Assembly: GCF_036700095.1 (NCBI RefSeq)
Contig: NZ_CP144918.1
Coordinates: 1,055,001 to 1,119,000 of the forward strand
Direction of reading: 5' to 3'
Source: Pelagerythrobacter marensis
GTDB taxonomy: Bacteria; Pseudomonadota; Alphaproteobacteria; Sphingomonadales; Sphingomonadaceae
Length of the DNA stretch: 64,000 nucleotides
The translations under genes and the position numbers were made by a program. How positions within the stretch are numbered: position 1 is the first letter of the stretch; the number at the start of each line of letters is the position of its first letter. Of this stretch, positions 54,841 to 63,089 are shown one piece after another. The notes under the pieces were generated by a model that worked only from the letters and a program-made list of their open reading frames with translations, searched no databases and had not been told where the DNA came from.

Positions 54841-55518
54841 ATGCATATGTGGCGCCTCTACCAGTTCCCGCTCTGCCCGTTCAGCCGCAAGGTTCGCCTG
54901 CTTCTGAGCGAGAAAGGCGTGGGCTACGAACTCTGGCGGGAGAACCCGTGGGACGCGAGCGACGAGTTCTGGGCGCTCAATCCCGCTGGCCGGACGCCGG
55001 TGCTCCACGATCCCGAACGCCGCATTGCGCTCGCCGACAGCCGCGCGATCTGCGAATATTTCGAAGAAACGGTGGACAAGGCGCCGATGATCAACGGCAC
55101 CGCCACCAACCGGGCGGAGATCCGCCGGCTGGTCGCACTGTTCGACGAGAATTTCTTCGGCGACGTCACCATGCCGCTGCTGCACGAACGGATGAAGAAG
55201 CGGCTGGTGCTGCGCCAGCCGCCCGATTCGCGCATCCTGCGCGAGGCGATGAAGCTGGCGCACGGACACCTCGACTATATCGACTGGCTGATCGACAATC
55301 GCACCTGGCTGGCCGGGGCGACGATGAGCCTTGCGGACCTTGCCGCCGCAGCCCAGATCTCGGTTGCCGACTATCTCGGCGGGATCGACTGGACCGGGCA
55401 TGAGCAGACGCGCGGATGGTATTCGGTGTTCAAGAGCCGCCCGTCGTTCCGCCCGCTTCTGTCCGAACGGATGGAAGTGATCCAGCCCCCGCGCCACTAT
55501 GCGGAACTGGACGTCTGA
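54841..55518 (+). CDS. Glutathione S-transferase family protein
   Basis: The 225-residue protein has a GST N-terminal thioredoxin-fold start WRLYQFPLCPFSRKVRLLLS with a Cys-Pro-Phe-Ser active-site-like motif, ALNPAGRTPVLHDPE and a cis-Pro region, then ADSRAICEYFEETV, and a helical C-terminal domain with LAGATMSLADLAAAAQI. It could conjugate or reduce with glutathione, in line with the nearby glutathione-dependent genes. ATG 54841 or 54847 are both possible. It precedes msrB by about 45 bp and may share its transcript. Confidence 0.9.
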   Translation: MHMWRLYQFPLCPFSRKVRLLLSEKGVGYELWRENPWDASDEFWALNPAGRTPVLHDPERRIALADSRAICEYFEETVDKAPMINGTATNRAEIRRLVALFDENFFGDVTMPLLHERMKKRLVLRQPPDSRILREAMKLAHGHLDYIDWLIDNRTWLAGATMSLADLAAAAQISVADYLGGIDWTGHEQTRGWYSVFKSRPSFRPLLSERMEVIQPPRHYAELDV

Positions 55519-55563
55519 GCCAGCGCCGCGGCCCGGCAACCGCCTATTCACAGGAGGCCTGCG

Positions 55564-55962
55564 ATGCCTGACAAGATCGAGCTTTCCGACGCCGAATGGC
55601 GCGAACGACTGACGCCCGAACAGTTCCGGGTCCTGCGCGAAGGCGGGACCGAGCGGGCCTTCACCGGCAAGTACGAAAAGAACAAGCAGCCCGGCGAATA
55701 TCGCTGCGCCGCCTGCGGCCAGGTCCTGTTCGCCAGCGACGCCAAGTACGACAGCGGCTCCGGCTGGCCCAGCTTCACCGCGCCGGCCGATGGCGAGGCG
55801 GTGGAGGAACACCGCGACAGCAGCCACGGCATGGTTCGCACCGAAGTCGTCTGCGCCCGCTGCGAAGGGCATCTGGGCCACGTCTTCCCCGACGGCCCGG
55901 GGCCGGACGGGCTGCGGTATTGCATCAACAGCGCCGCGCTCGACTTCAAGCCTGAGGAATAG
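55564..55962 (+). CDS. msrB: Peptide methionine (R)-S-oxide reductase
   Basis: MsrB repairs methionine-R-sulfoxide in proteins. The 132-residue protein has the zinc-binding CAACG and [10 protein letters not shown] pairs, the signature [11 protein letters not shown] and the catalytic Cys 120 in [12 protein letters not shown]. It is a single-domain form without MsrA. A good GAGG-type site (AGGAGG) lies about 7 bp before the start at 55564. Confidence 0.96.
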   Translation: MPDKIELSDAEWRERLTPEQFRVLREGGTERAFTGKYEKNKQPGEYRCAACGQVLFASDAKYDSGSGWPSFTAPADGEAVEEHRDSSHGMVRTEVVCARCEGHLGHVFPDGPGPDGLRYCINSAALDFKPEE

Positions 55963-56060
55963 TCGCCCCGGCCCGTTCACGCCGGGTTACAACTCGCCTA
56001 TGCATCGGGCGGGATGCGAAAAATCGGGCGGTCCGCCCGCAAAGAGGTAAGCAGGAATCG

Positions 56061-58247
56061 ATGGCGAAGCGGGGCAGCCGACGGCAAGGCGCCAGGTCCG
56101 GTGGCAAGGGCGGGCCGACAGGCTGGAAACGCTGGTTGCGCCGTCTCGCGATCTGGGGCGGCGTGCTTGCGCTGCTGGGGGCGCTGTTCCTGGGCCTCGC
56201 GGTGGCTTTCGCCGCGCGTTCGCTGCCCACCTATTCCGAACTGAAGGCGTCGCAGACCGGGCAGACGATCGTCGTGCGCGCGCGCGACGGGACCGAGATC
56301 GTCGAACTCGGCCCCAGTTACGGGGAGTGGCTGGACAGTTCGGAAATCCCGCAGGTGATGAAGGATGCGATGATCTCGGTCGAAGATCGCCGCTATCGCT
56401 CGCATCCCGGAATCGATCCCTACGGCCTGGTGCGCGCGCTGTGGGTGGCGGTGACCGGCGACGGGCGCATTTCCGCGACTTCGACGATCACCCAGCAGCT
56501 CGCCCGGAACATCTTCCTCAATTCCAACCGCACGCTCGACCGCAAGCTGCGCGAGGCGGTGCTGGCGCTGGCGCTGGAATGGAAGTTCTCGAAGGAGCAG
56601 ATCCTCGAGCTGTACCTCAACAAGGTCTATTTCGGGGGCGGAGCTTACGGCGTCGACAGCGCGAGCCGCAAGTTCTTCAGCCATCCGGCGACCGAGCTTT
56701 CGACGGCGGAGGCCGCGATCATCGCCGGGCTGGTCAAGGCGCCGAGCCGCTATTCCCCGACTGCCGATGTCGATGCCGCGGTCGGCCGGGCCAACGTGGT
56801 CCTGCGCCTGATGCGCGAACAGGGGCGCATTTCGGCGAGCGAAGCGAACGTCGACCCTTCGGCCGTGAAGCTGAAAGAGGACCGCGGCCAGAACTCGGTC
56901 CGCTATTTCACCGACTGGGCGCTGCCCCAGCTCGACCTGCTGCTGCCCGAAACGTTCGAGCCGATCGAGGTCTGGACCACGATCGACGTGGGAATGCAGC
57001 GCGCGGCGACCGCGGCGATCAAGTCGAACACTCCCGACGGAGCGCAGGGCGCGCTGGTCAGCCTCGATCGCGACGGGGCGATCCTGGCCATGGTCGGCGG
57101 CACCGATTACGTCACCACCAATTACAACCGCGCCACCGACGCCGTGCGCCAGCCGGGATCGGCGTGGAAGCTGTTCGTCTATCTCTCCGCGCTGGAGGCA
57201 GGCTATACCCCGGAAGACCGGGTGGTCGACGCACCGGTCACGATCGACGGGTGGAGCCCGCGCAATTCGGGGGGCAGCTTCGCCGGTGAAATCGACCTGC
57301 GAACGGCCTTTGCCTATTCGAAGAACACCGTCGCCGCCCAGCTCGGCAACGAAGTGGGCTTCGGCACCGTCGCCTCGATGGCCAAGCGGTTCGGGATCAC
57401 GACCCCGATCTCCACTTATCCGGCAATGGTCCTGGGCAGTTCCGAAGTGCGCGTGATCGACATGACCCGCGCTTTCGCCGCGATCTCGGCCGGGGGCAAT
57501 TCGGTCGAACCCTACGGCATCGTCAAAGTGACGACCGCCGGCGGCGAAACGCTGTACCAGCACGAACCACCGCGCTCGACGCCGCTGGTGCCGGACTACG
57601 TGACCGCGGGGATCACCGACCTGCTCCAGACCACGGTCAACACCGGCACCGGGCGGGCGGCGCAGATCGGGCGGCCGGTGGCGGGCAAGACTGGCACGAC
57701 CAATTCGAACAAGGACGGCTGGTTCCTCGGCTTTTCCAGCGGGATCACGACCGGCGTGTGGATGGGGCGCGACGATGCCAGGGCCGTTCCCGGCCTCCAG
57801 GGCGGGCGGGCGCCGGCGCAGGCCTTCGCCGCCTATATGCGCTATGCCGTGAAGGATCGCCCGGTGGAGAAGTTCGATACCGAGCTGCAATTGCCCGAAT
57901 GGCAGCTGGAGCCGGACGACGAATATTATTACGGCGACCCGGACGATTATTACTACATCGACGAGCAGGGGAACCTGATCGAGCCGGGCCGGCCGGAGCA
58001 GCCGGGCGAACTGCCCTTCCCGATCGAAGGCGAACTGCCGCCGGCCGACCGCCCGCGCCAGCCGGGCCCCGCCCCGACGAACGAGGCCGGCGGCAACGGA
58101 CAGGCGGCAAGCGACGATTTCCTCGACCGCGCGACCGGGCGCGACGAACCGCAGAGCCGCACTGCGCCGCAACCGCCCCGCGCCGCCCCGCAGCCTGCGC
58201 CCGCGCCGCAGCCGCTGCGCCTGCCGGGGCCGGCGGCGGAGGAGTAG
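56061..58247 (+). CDS. Penicillin-binding protein 1A family bifunctional transglycosylase/transpeptidase
   Basis: This 728-residue class A PBP has a membrane anchor (about residues 30-52), a glycosyltransferase 51 domain (Glu 108 in SVEDRRYRSHPGIDP, then STITQQLARNIFL and YLNKVYFGGGAYGVDSASR) and a transpeptidase domain with Ser 367 in QPGSAWKLFVYLSA and KTGT at about Lys 543. It builds peptidoglycan in the periplasm. The C-terminal 110 residues are a Pro/acidic tail with EYYYGDPDDYYYID, not part of the catalytic domains. It stands alone with a terminator behind it. Could be called PBP1A or PBP2D; I keep the broad name. Confidence 0.93.
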   Translation: MAKRGSRRQGARSGGKGGPTGWKRWLRRLAIWGGVLALLGALFLGLAVAFAARSLPTYSELKASQTGQTIVVRARDGTEIVELGPSYGEWLDSSEIPQVMKDAMISVEDRRYRSHPGIDPYGLVRALWVAVTGDGRISATSTITQQLARNIFLNSNRTLDRKLREAVLALALEWKFSKEQILELYLNKVYFGGGAYGVDSASRKFFSHPATELSTAEAAIIAGLVKAPSRYSPTADVDAAVGRANVVLRLMREQGRISASEANVDPSAVKLKEDRGQNSVRYFTDWALPQLDLLLPETFEPIEVWTTIDVGMQRAATAAIKSNTPDGAQGALVSLDRDGAILAMVGGTDYVTTNYNRATDAVRQPGSAWKLFVYLSALEAGYTPEDRVVDAPVTIDGWSPRNSGGSFAGEIDLRTAFAYSKNTVAAQLGNEVGFGTVASMAKRFGITTPISTYPAMVLGSSEVRVIDMTRAFAAISAGGNSVEPYGIVKVTTAGGETLYQHEPPRSTPLVPDYVTAGITDLLQTTVNTGTGRAAQIGRPVAGKTGTTNSNKDGWFLGFSSGITTGVWMGRDDARAVPGLQGGRAPAQAFAAYMRYAVKDRPVEKFDTELQLPEWQLEPDDEYYYGDPDDYYYIDEQGNLIEPGRPEQPGELPFPIEGELPPADRPRQPGPAPTNEAGGNGQAASDDFLDRATGRDEPQSRTAPQPPRAAPQPAPAPQPLRLPGPAAEE

Positions 58248-58272
58248 AAGCGCAAGAAGAGTGGCCCACGAA

Positions 58273-58300
58273 AAAGGCCCTCCGGCAAGGGAGGGCCTTT
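58273..58300. terminator. Intrinsic terminator between PBP1A and Do-protease genes
   Basis: AAAGGCCCTCC (58273-58283) pairs with GGAGGGCCTTT (58290-58300) around a six-base loop. The outer A and T runs make it usable from both sides, so it can end both convergent transcripts (PBP1A rightward and the Do protease leftward). Confidence 0.85.
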
Positions 58301-58334
58301 CGGTCGGTTCGGCAGTGCGCTCGCGCCGTCGGCG

Positions 58335-59882
58335 TCAGCGCATCCTGACCGCGACGTAGAACGGGTTGATCTGGCCGACGCGCTGGATGCGCAGCAATAC
58401 CGAATCGCGCCCGTTGCGCCGCGCCTCGTCGACGATCTCTTCGAGTTCGGCGGGCGAGGTGACATCGTTGTAATTGGCGCTCAGGATAATGTCGCCGCGC
58501 GTGACTTTGCGGCCCGCGTCGGTCGAGCGATCGACCGCGGCGATCACCACGCCGCGCGTATCGTTGGGCGCACGCAGCTGGCGGGCGATCTGCGGCGTCA
58601 GCTCGATCACCTGGATGCCGAGCCGCTCCGCCACCGCGCCGGTCTGCGGGGTGTCGCTCATGTCCGGCTCGTCTTCCGGGTCGAACGTCTGCTGTTCCTG
58701 CGCCAGCGCTTCTTCGGTCGGGAACTGGCCCAGCGTCACGGTGACCGTGCGCCGCTGCCCATTGCGATAGAGCGTTACCGGCAGGCGCGTGCCCGGCGCG
58801 GTGTTGGCGACGATGTAGGATACGCTGCGTTCGGGCGTAACGGCCTGCCCGCCGACTTCGACGATGATGTCGCCCGGGCGAATGCCGGCGCGATCGGCCG
58901 GGTCGCCTTCGCGCACGCTCTGCACGAATTCGCCCATACGCCGGTCCAGCCCCACCGAATCGGCGATGTCCTCGTCCACCGGCCCCAGCGAAACGCCCAG
59001 GAAGCCGCGCTCCACGCGCTGGCCGCGCCGCAGCTGCTCGACGATCGGGGCGGCGATGTCTGCTGGGATCGCGAAGCCGATGCCGACACTGCCCCCGGTG
59101 GGGGAAATGATCGCGTTGTTGATCCCGATCACATTGCCGCGCATGTCGAACAGCGGGCCGCCCGAATTGCCGCGATTGATGCTGGCGTCGGTCTGGATAT
59201 AGCGGTCGTAGGCGCCCACGACCTGCTGCCCGTTGACCGGCGGTGTGCGATAGACCGCGGAAACGATCCCGCTGGTCACCGTGCCGCCGAGGCCGAAGGG
59301 ATTGCCGATCGCGATCACCCAGTCGCCCACGCGCGCCTGGTCGGAATCGCCGAATTCGACGAAGGGGAAGGGTTCGTCGCGCGAGATCTTGAGCACCGCG
59401 AGGTCGGACTGCGCGTCCGATCCGACCAGCTCGGCCGGATATTCGGTGCCGTCGGGCGTCGTCACCGTGATCTCTTCGACCGTCGCGCCCCGCGCGCCGG
59501 GAGCGATAACGTGATTGTTGGTGACCACGTAGCCGTCGGCGGAAATGATGAAGCCGGACCCGAGCGACTGCCCTTCGCGATATTGCGGCTGCTGTCCGCG
59601 GCGCCGGCCGAAGAAACCTTCGAACGGCGTGCCGGCGAACGGGTTTATCGACTGCACTTCGACCCGCTGCTTGGTCGAGATATTGACCACCGCGGGCTGG
59701 AGCTGCGCGGTCAGGTCGGCGAAACTTTCGGGGGCACCGGCGCGCGGAACGGCGCCGGCAATGCGGCTTTCGTCGTTCTGGGCGACTTGCGCACCCGCGG
59801 GATAGCCGGTCGCGAGCGAGATCGCCGCGCCGCCGACAAGGAGTGCCGAAGTCAGGCCATAGGCGTATTTCACGGGCTTCAC
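58335..59882 (-). CDS. Do-family (DegP-type) periplasmic serine protease
   Basis: The 515-residue protein has a signal peptide (about residues 1-31), a trypsin-like domain with His in VVTNNHVIAPG, Asp in SDLAVLKIS and Ser 240 in GNSGGPLFDM, and two PDZ domains (about 300-390 and 420-510). It degrades or refolds misfolded periplasmic proteins. The start is GTG at 59882; a second GTG at 59873 would give the very common MKYAYG start and is also credible. It follows hflC on the same strand by about 120 bp, with all of hflKC-protease acting in envelope quality control. Confidence 0.94.
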   Translation of the reverse strand: MKPVKYAYGLTSALLVGGAAISLATGYPAGAQVAQNDESRIAGAVPRAGAPESFADLTAQLQPAVVNISTKQRVEVQSINPFAGTPFEGFFGRRRGQQPQYREGQSLGSGFIISADGYVVTNNHVIAPGARGATVEEITVTTPDGTEYPAELVGSDAQSDLAVLKISRDEPFPFVEFGDSDQARVGDWVIAIGNPFGLGGTVTSGIVSAVYRTPPVNGQQVVGAYDRYIQTDASINRGNSGGPLFDMRGNVIGINNAIISPTGGSVGIGFAIPADIAAPIVEQLRRGQRVERGFLGVSLGPVDEDIADSVGLDRRMGEFVQSVREGDPADRAGIRPGDIIVEVGGQAVTPERSVSYIVANTAPGTRLPVTLYRNGQRRTVTVTLGQFPTEEALAQEQQTFDPEDEPDMSDTPQTGAVAERLGIQVIELTPQIARQLRAPNDTRGVVIAAVDRSTDAGRKVTRGDIILSANYNDVTSPAELEEIVDEARRNGRDSVLLRIQRVGQINPFYVAVRMR

Positions 59883-60003
59883 TTCCTTTGCTTCCTCTTC
59901 ATGTCCAGTGCGTTTCCATGCCTCTGCCGCGAGGCGGCTTGCAGTCCCGGCGCGATAGATGAACCCGGGCCCTTAATGCGCCTTGAATAGGCGCCGGTCC
60001 GGC

Positions 60004-60849
60004 TCAACGCTGGCCGCGGAACTGCCGCAGATACTCGTTGTCCGGCGACAGGATCATCGTGCTTTCGCCGTTGCCCTGCTCGAACGTCCGGCGATAGCTC
60101 TCCATCGCGCGGTAGAAATCGTAGAACTGCGGATCCTTGCCATAGGCTTCGGCATATGTAGCGGCCGCCTGCGCGTCGGCCTCGGCACGGATGATCTGGG
60201 CGTTCTTGTCGCCCTGCGCGCGGATGGTCGCCGCCTCTTCCTGGCGGTCGGTCTGCATCCGGGTGAAGGCGGCGTTGAGCGGGGTGCCGTCGGGCAGGTC
60301 GGCCCGCTTGATTCTGACGTCGATCACTTGCGCGCCATAGTTGCGCGCCTCGCGGTCGAGCGCGTCGCGGATATTGGCCATCGCGCTGCCGCGCTCCGCC
60401 GTCAGCAGCGCCGCGAACGGCCGGCGGCCCAGTTCCTGGCGCAGGACCGAGGTGAGGATCGGCGAAAGCTGCGTGCGCAGGATCTCCTCCGACCCGGCGT
60501 TCTCGACCATCAACACCGGGTTGATGACGCGGAAACGGGCATAGGCGTCGACCTGCAGGCGCTGCTGGTCGCTGGAGAGCACCTGCTGGCGATCCATGTC
60601 GAGATCGAGCACGCGCTTGTCGACCATCTGGACGCGCTCGTATCCGGGCACGCGGAAGACGATGCCCGCCCCCGTCTCGCCATATGCCGCATCGGACTTG
60701 AACTGGTTCGCCACCCGATCCGGGCGGCCGCCCTGGATGATGACCGCCTGGTGCGTTTCGGGCACGATGACGACCGAGGCGAGCAAGGCCAGCAGCGCGA
60801 CGCCGACGGCGATCACGCTGCCCTTGTGATTGTTCCAGATATTGCTCAT
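60004..60849 (-). CDS. hflC: HflC, FtsH protease modulator
   Basis: The 281-residue protein has an N-terminal membrane anchor (about residues 10-30) and a prohibitin/SPFH domain with IIQGGRPDRVANQF, GIVFRVPGYERVQMVDKRVL, DQQRLQVDAYARFRVINP and the C-terminal helical ADAQAAATYAEAYGKDPQFY. HflK and HflC form a large complex around FtsH in the inner membrane that tunes membrane-protein degradation. It starts 1 bp after the hflK stop, so the pair is translationally linked. Do protease follows. Confidence 0.95.
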   Translation of the reverse strand: MSNIWNNHKGSVIAVGVALLALLASVVIVPETHQAVIIQGGRPDRVANQFKSDAAYGETGAGIVFRVPGYERVQMVDKRVLDLDMDRQQVLSSDQQRLQVDAYARFRVINPVLMVENAGSEEILRTQLSPILTSVLRQELGRRPFAALLTAERGSAMANIRDALDREARNYGAQVIDVRIKRADLPDGTPLNAAFTRMQTDRQEEAATIRAQGDKNAQIIRAEADAQAAATYAEAYGKDPQFYDFYRAMESYRRTFEQGNGESTMILSPDNEYLRQFRGQR

Positions 60850-60850
60850 G

Positions 60851-62017
60851 TCACTGCCCCTCCGGCGCGTTTACCACTGCGGGCGGGGAGCCGGCTCCGG
60901 CCGCCCGGGCGCGGCGATTGACTTCGGGCAGTGGGAGATAGGGGGTCACGCCCTCGGCCTCGACGATCGTCTTGTCGGTCTTGCTCAGAACGCTTTCCAT
61001 CGTTTCGTAATAGAGGCGCCTGCGCGTCACCTCGGGCGCCATCCGGTATTCTTCGTATATCTTGTCGAACGCCGCTGCATCGCCCTGCGCGCGGGCCAGC
61101 ATCCGCTGGGCATAGGCGCGCGCGCTGTTGACCGCGGTTTCGGCATCCTGCTGCGCGGCGGAAACGTCCTTGAACGCCTCCACCACTTCGGCCGGCGGAT
61201 CGGTCTTCTCGATCTCGATCCCCTGGACCGCCACGCCCGCGCGATAGGCGTCGAGGATCGACTGCATTCGCGTGCGCACGCGCTCTTCGATTTCGGCGCG
61301 GCCTTCGCCCGAAAGAACGGAGTCCAGCTCCTGCTCCGCGACCGACGCGCGCATCGCCGCCTCGGCCACCTCGCGAATGGTTTCCTCAGGGTCGGCGAGC
61401 TGGAACTTGAACTGCTTCAGATCCTTGATGTTCCAGCGGATCAGATAGGACAAGTCGACCAGGTTCTGGTCGCCGGTAAGGATCAGCTTTTCCTCGTTCG
61501 TCCCTGGAATGCTTTCCGACCGGATCTGGCTGACGTTCTCGATCTCGACGACCTGTACCGGCCAAGGGAAAGTGAAGTTCAGGCCCGGCGAAAGCGTGCG
61601 CGAATATTTGCCGCCGAGCCAGGTGACGATCCCCTGTTCGCGCGGGGCGACCTGGTGGACGCTGGTGGCGAACAGCCACAGCGCGGCGATCGCGGCGATC
61701 GCCAGCGGGAACCAGTTGCGGCCGCCGGGACCTTCGGGCAGGCGGAACCGCGGCCCGCCGCCGCCACGCCGCGGCCCCTCCGGCCCGCGATGCCTGAAAA
61801 TATCTTCGATATTGGCGGAACGGCGCGGTTCTTCGCCGCTGCCGCCGGGCAGCCAGGGATTGCGCGGCCCGCGGCCGGGATCGCCGGCCGGCGCGGGATC
61901 GTCGGCAGGCCCGTCGCCCCCGTCTCCGCCCGATCCGCCCTTCGGCTTGCCGCCCCAGGGGCTCTTGCCGGCCATTGCCAGCGCAATGCGTTTTTGAAAT
62001 CCGCCCAAGATGTCCAT
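60851..62017 (-). CDS. hflK: HflK, FtsH protease modulator
   Basis: The 388-residue protein has a Gly/Pro-rich cytoplasmic N-terminus (PWGGKPKGGSGGDGGDG), one membrane helix (NWFPLAIAAIAALWLFATSV), and the SPFH domain starting VHQVAPREQGIVTWLGGKYS and including DLSYLIRWNIKDLKQFKFQL. A helical tail holds SARAYAQRMLARAQGDAAAF. ATG 62017 gives the usual start and has an AGGGTGG-like site ahead. It is divergent from the mrp gene across about 105 bp and lies 1 bp before hflC. Confidence 0.94.
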   Translation of the reverse strand: MDILGGFQKRIALAMAGKSPWGGKPKGGSGGDGGDGPADDPAPAGDPGRGPRNPWLPGGSGEEPRRSANIEDIFRHRGPEGPRRGGGGPRFRLPEGPGGRNWFPLAIAAIAALWLFATSVHQVAPREQGIVTWLGGKYSRTLSPGLNFTFPWPVQVVEIENVSQIRSESIPGTNEEKLILTGDQNLVDLSYLIRWNIKDLKQFKFQLADPEETIREVAEAAMRASVAEQELDSVLSGEGRAEIEERVRTRMQSILDAYRAGVAVQGIEIEKTDPPAEVVEAFKDVSAAQQDAETAVNSARAYAQRMLARAQGDAAAFDKIYEEYRMAPEVTRRRLYYETMESVLSKTDKTIVEAEGVTPYLPLPEVNRRARAAGAGSPPAVVNAPEGQ

Positions 62018-62121
62018 GCCACCCTTTATAGGTGCCAATGCCGGGAAAAACAGGGGCAGCGGCGGGGAATCTCGCCGGCAATGCTTCCGCGCGTGCCGAA
62101 CATCCTCTAGGGACCTCCACG

Positions 62122-63087
62122 ATGACCGAAGAGGAGCTTAGAGCCCGTTTGCCCGCGCCGATCGCCGCGCGGGTCCAATCGCTGAAAGTGGCGGAGGGCA
62201 AAGTGACCGCCATCCTCGACGCCACCGGACTGGATGCCGCCGCGCGCGACAGTCTGGAAGGCGCGACGCGGGATATCCTGGCCCAGGGCGAAGACGTGCG
62301 GGACGTCCGGGTCGCCACGATCGCCGACCGGCCGCAGCGCCGGATCGTCGCGATCGGGTCGGGCAAGGGCGGGGTGGGCAAGTCCACGCTCACCGCCAAT
62401 CTCGCGGTCGCTCTCGCCCGGGCGGGGCACAAGGTCGGGATCGTCGATGCCGACATCTACGGCCCTTCGCAGCCGCGGCTGCTCGACAACGAAAGCGAGC
62501 GCCCCGTTGCCGAAGGCGACAAGCTGGTGCCGGTCGCCAGCAAGTGGGGCGTGCCCGTGCTGTCGATGGGGCATCTGGTCGATCCGGGGCGGGCGATCGC
62601 CTGGCGCGGACCGATGGCGGGGCGCGCGCTGGGGCAGCTGATCGACGCGAACTGGGGCGATACCGAGCTGCTGCTGGTGGACCTCCCGCCCGGCACCGGC
62701 GACGTGCAGATCACCATGCTGCAACGGTTCAAGCCCGCCGGCGCGGTGATCGTGTCGACGCCCCAGGACCTCGCGCTGATCGATGCCACGCGCGCGACGC
62801 AGATGTTCGAGGCGGGCGGCGTTCCGGTGCTCGGCCTGGTCGAGAACATGGCCGGTTACGTCTGCCCGCATTGCGGCGAGACGAGCGATCCGTTCGGAAG
62901 CGGGGGCGCGGAAACGGAGGCCGAGCGCAAGGGCATACCGTTCCTGGGCCGCATCCCGCTGGCGCTGGCGATCCGCGAAGCGAGCGACGCGGGGACGCCG
63001 CCGGCCGCGAGCGAAGGCGGGCAGGGCGATGCCTTCCGCGCGATCGCCGAACGGCTGGCGCAGCGTCTGGCGGAAGGAACGGCCTGA
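62122..63087 (+). CDS. mrp: Mrp/ApbC-type iron-sulphur carrier ATPase
   Basis: The 321-residue protein has a short DUF59-like N-terminus (about residues 1-65), Walker A GSGKGGVGKSTLTANLAVAL at about residue 78, switch VDADIYGPSQPRLL, Walker B LLLVDLPPGTGDVQITML and the C-terminal CPHC pair (VCPHCGETSDPFG) used to bind a bridging Fe-S cluster. It assembles or carries Fe-S clusters. ATG 62122 has AGGGACC in front; a longer frame adds 30 unlikely residues. It ends just before a molybdenum hydroxylase gene, which itself needs Fe-S partners, though that link is only positional. Confidence 0.93.
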   Translation: MTEEELRARLPAPIAARVQSLKVAEGKVTAILDATGLDAAARDSLEGATRDILAQGEDVRDVRVATIADRPQRRIVAIGSGKGGVGKSTLTANLAVALARAGHKVGIVDADIYGPSQPRLLDNESERPVAEGDKLVPVASKWGVPVLSMGHLVDPGRAIAWRGPMAGRALGQLIDANWGDTELLLVDLPPGTGDVQITMLQRFKPAGAVIVSTPQDLALIDATRATQMFEAGGVPVLGLVENMAGYVCPHCGETSDPFGSGGAETEAERKGIPFLGRIPLALAIREASDAGTPPAASEGGQGDAFRAIAERLAQRLAEGTA

Positions 63088-63089
63088 CC

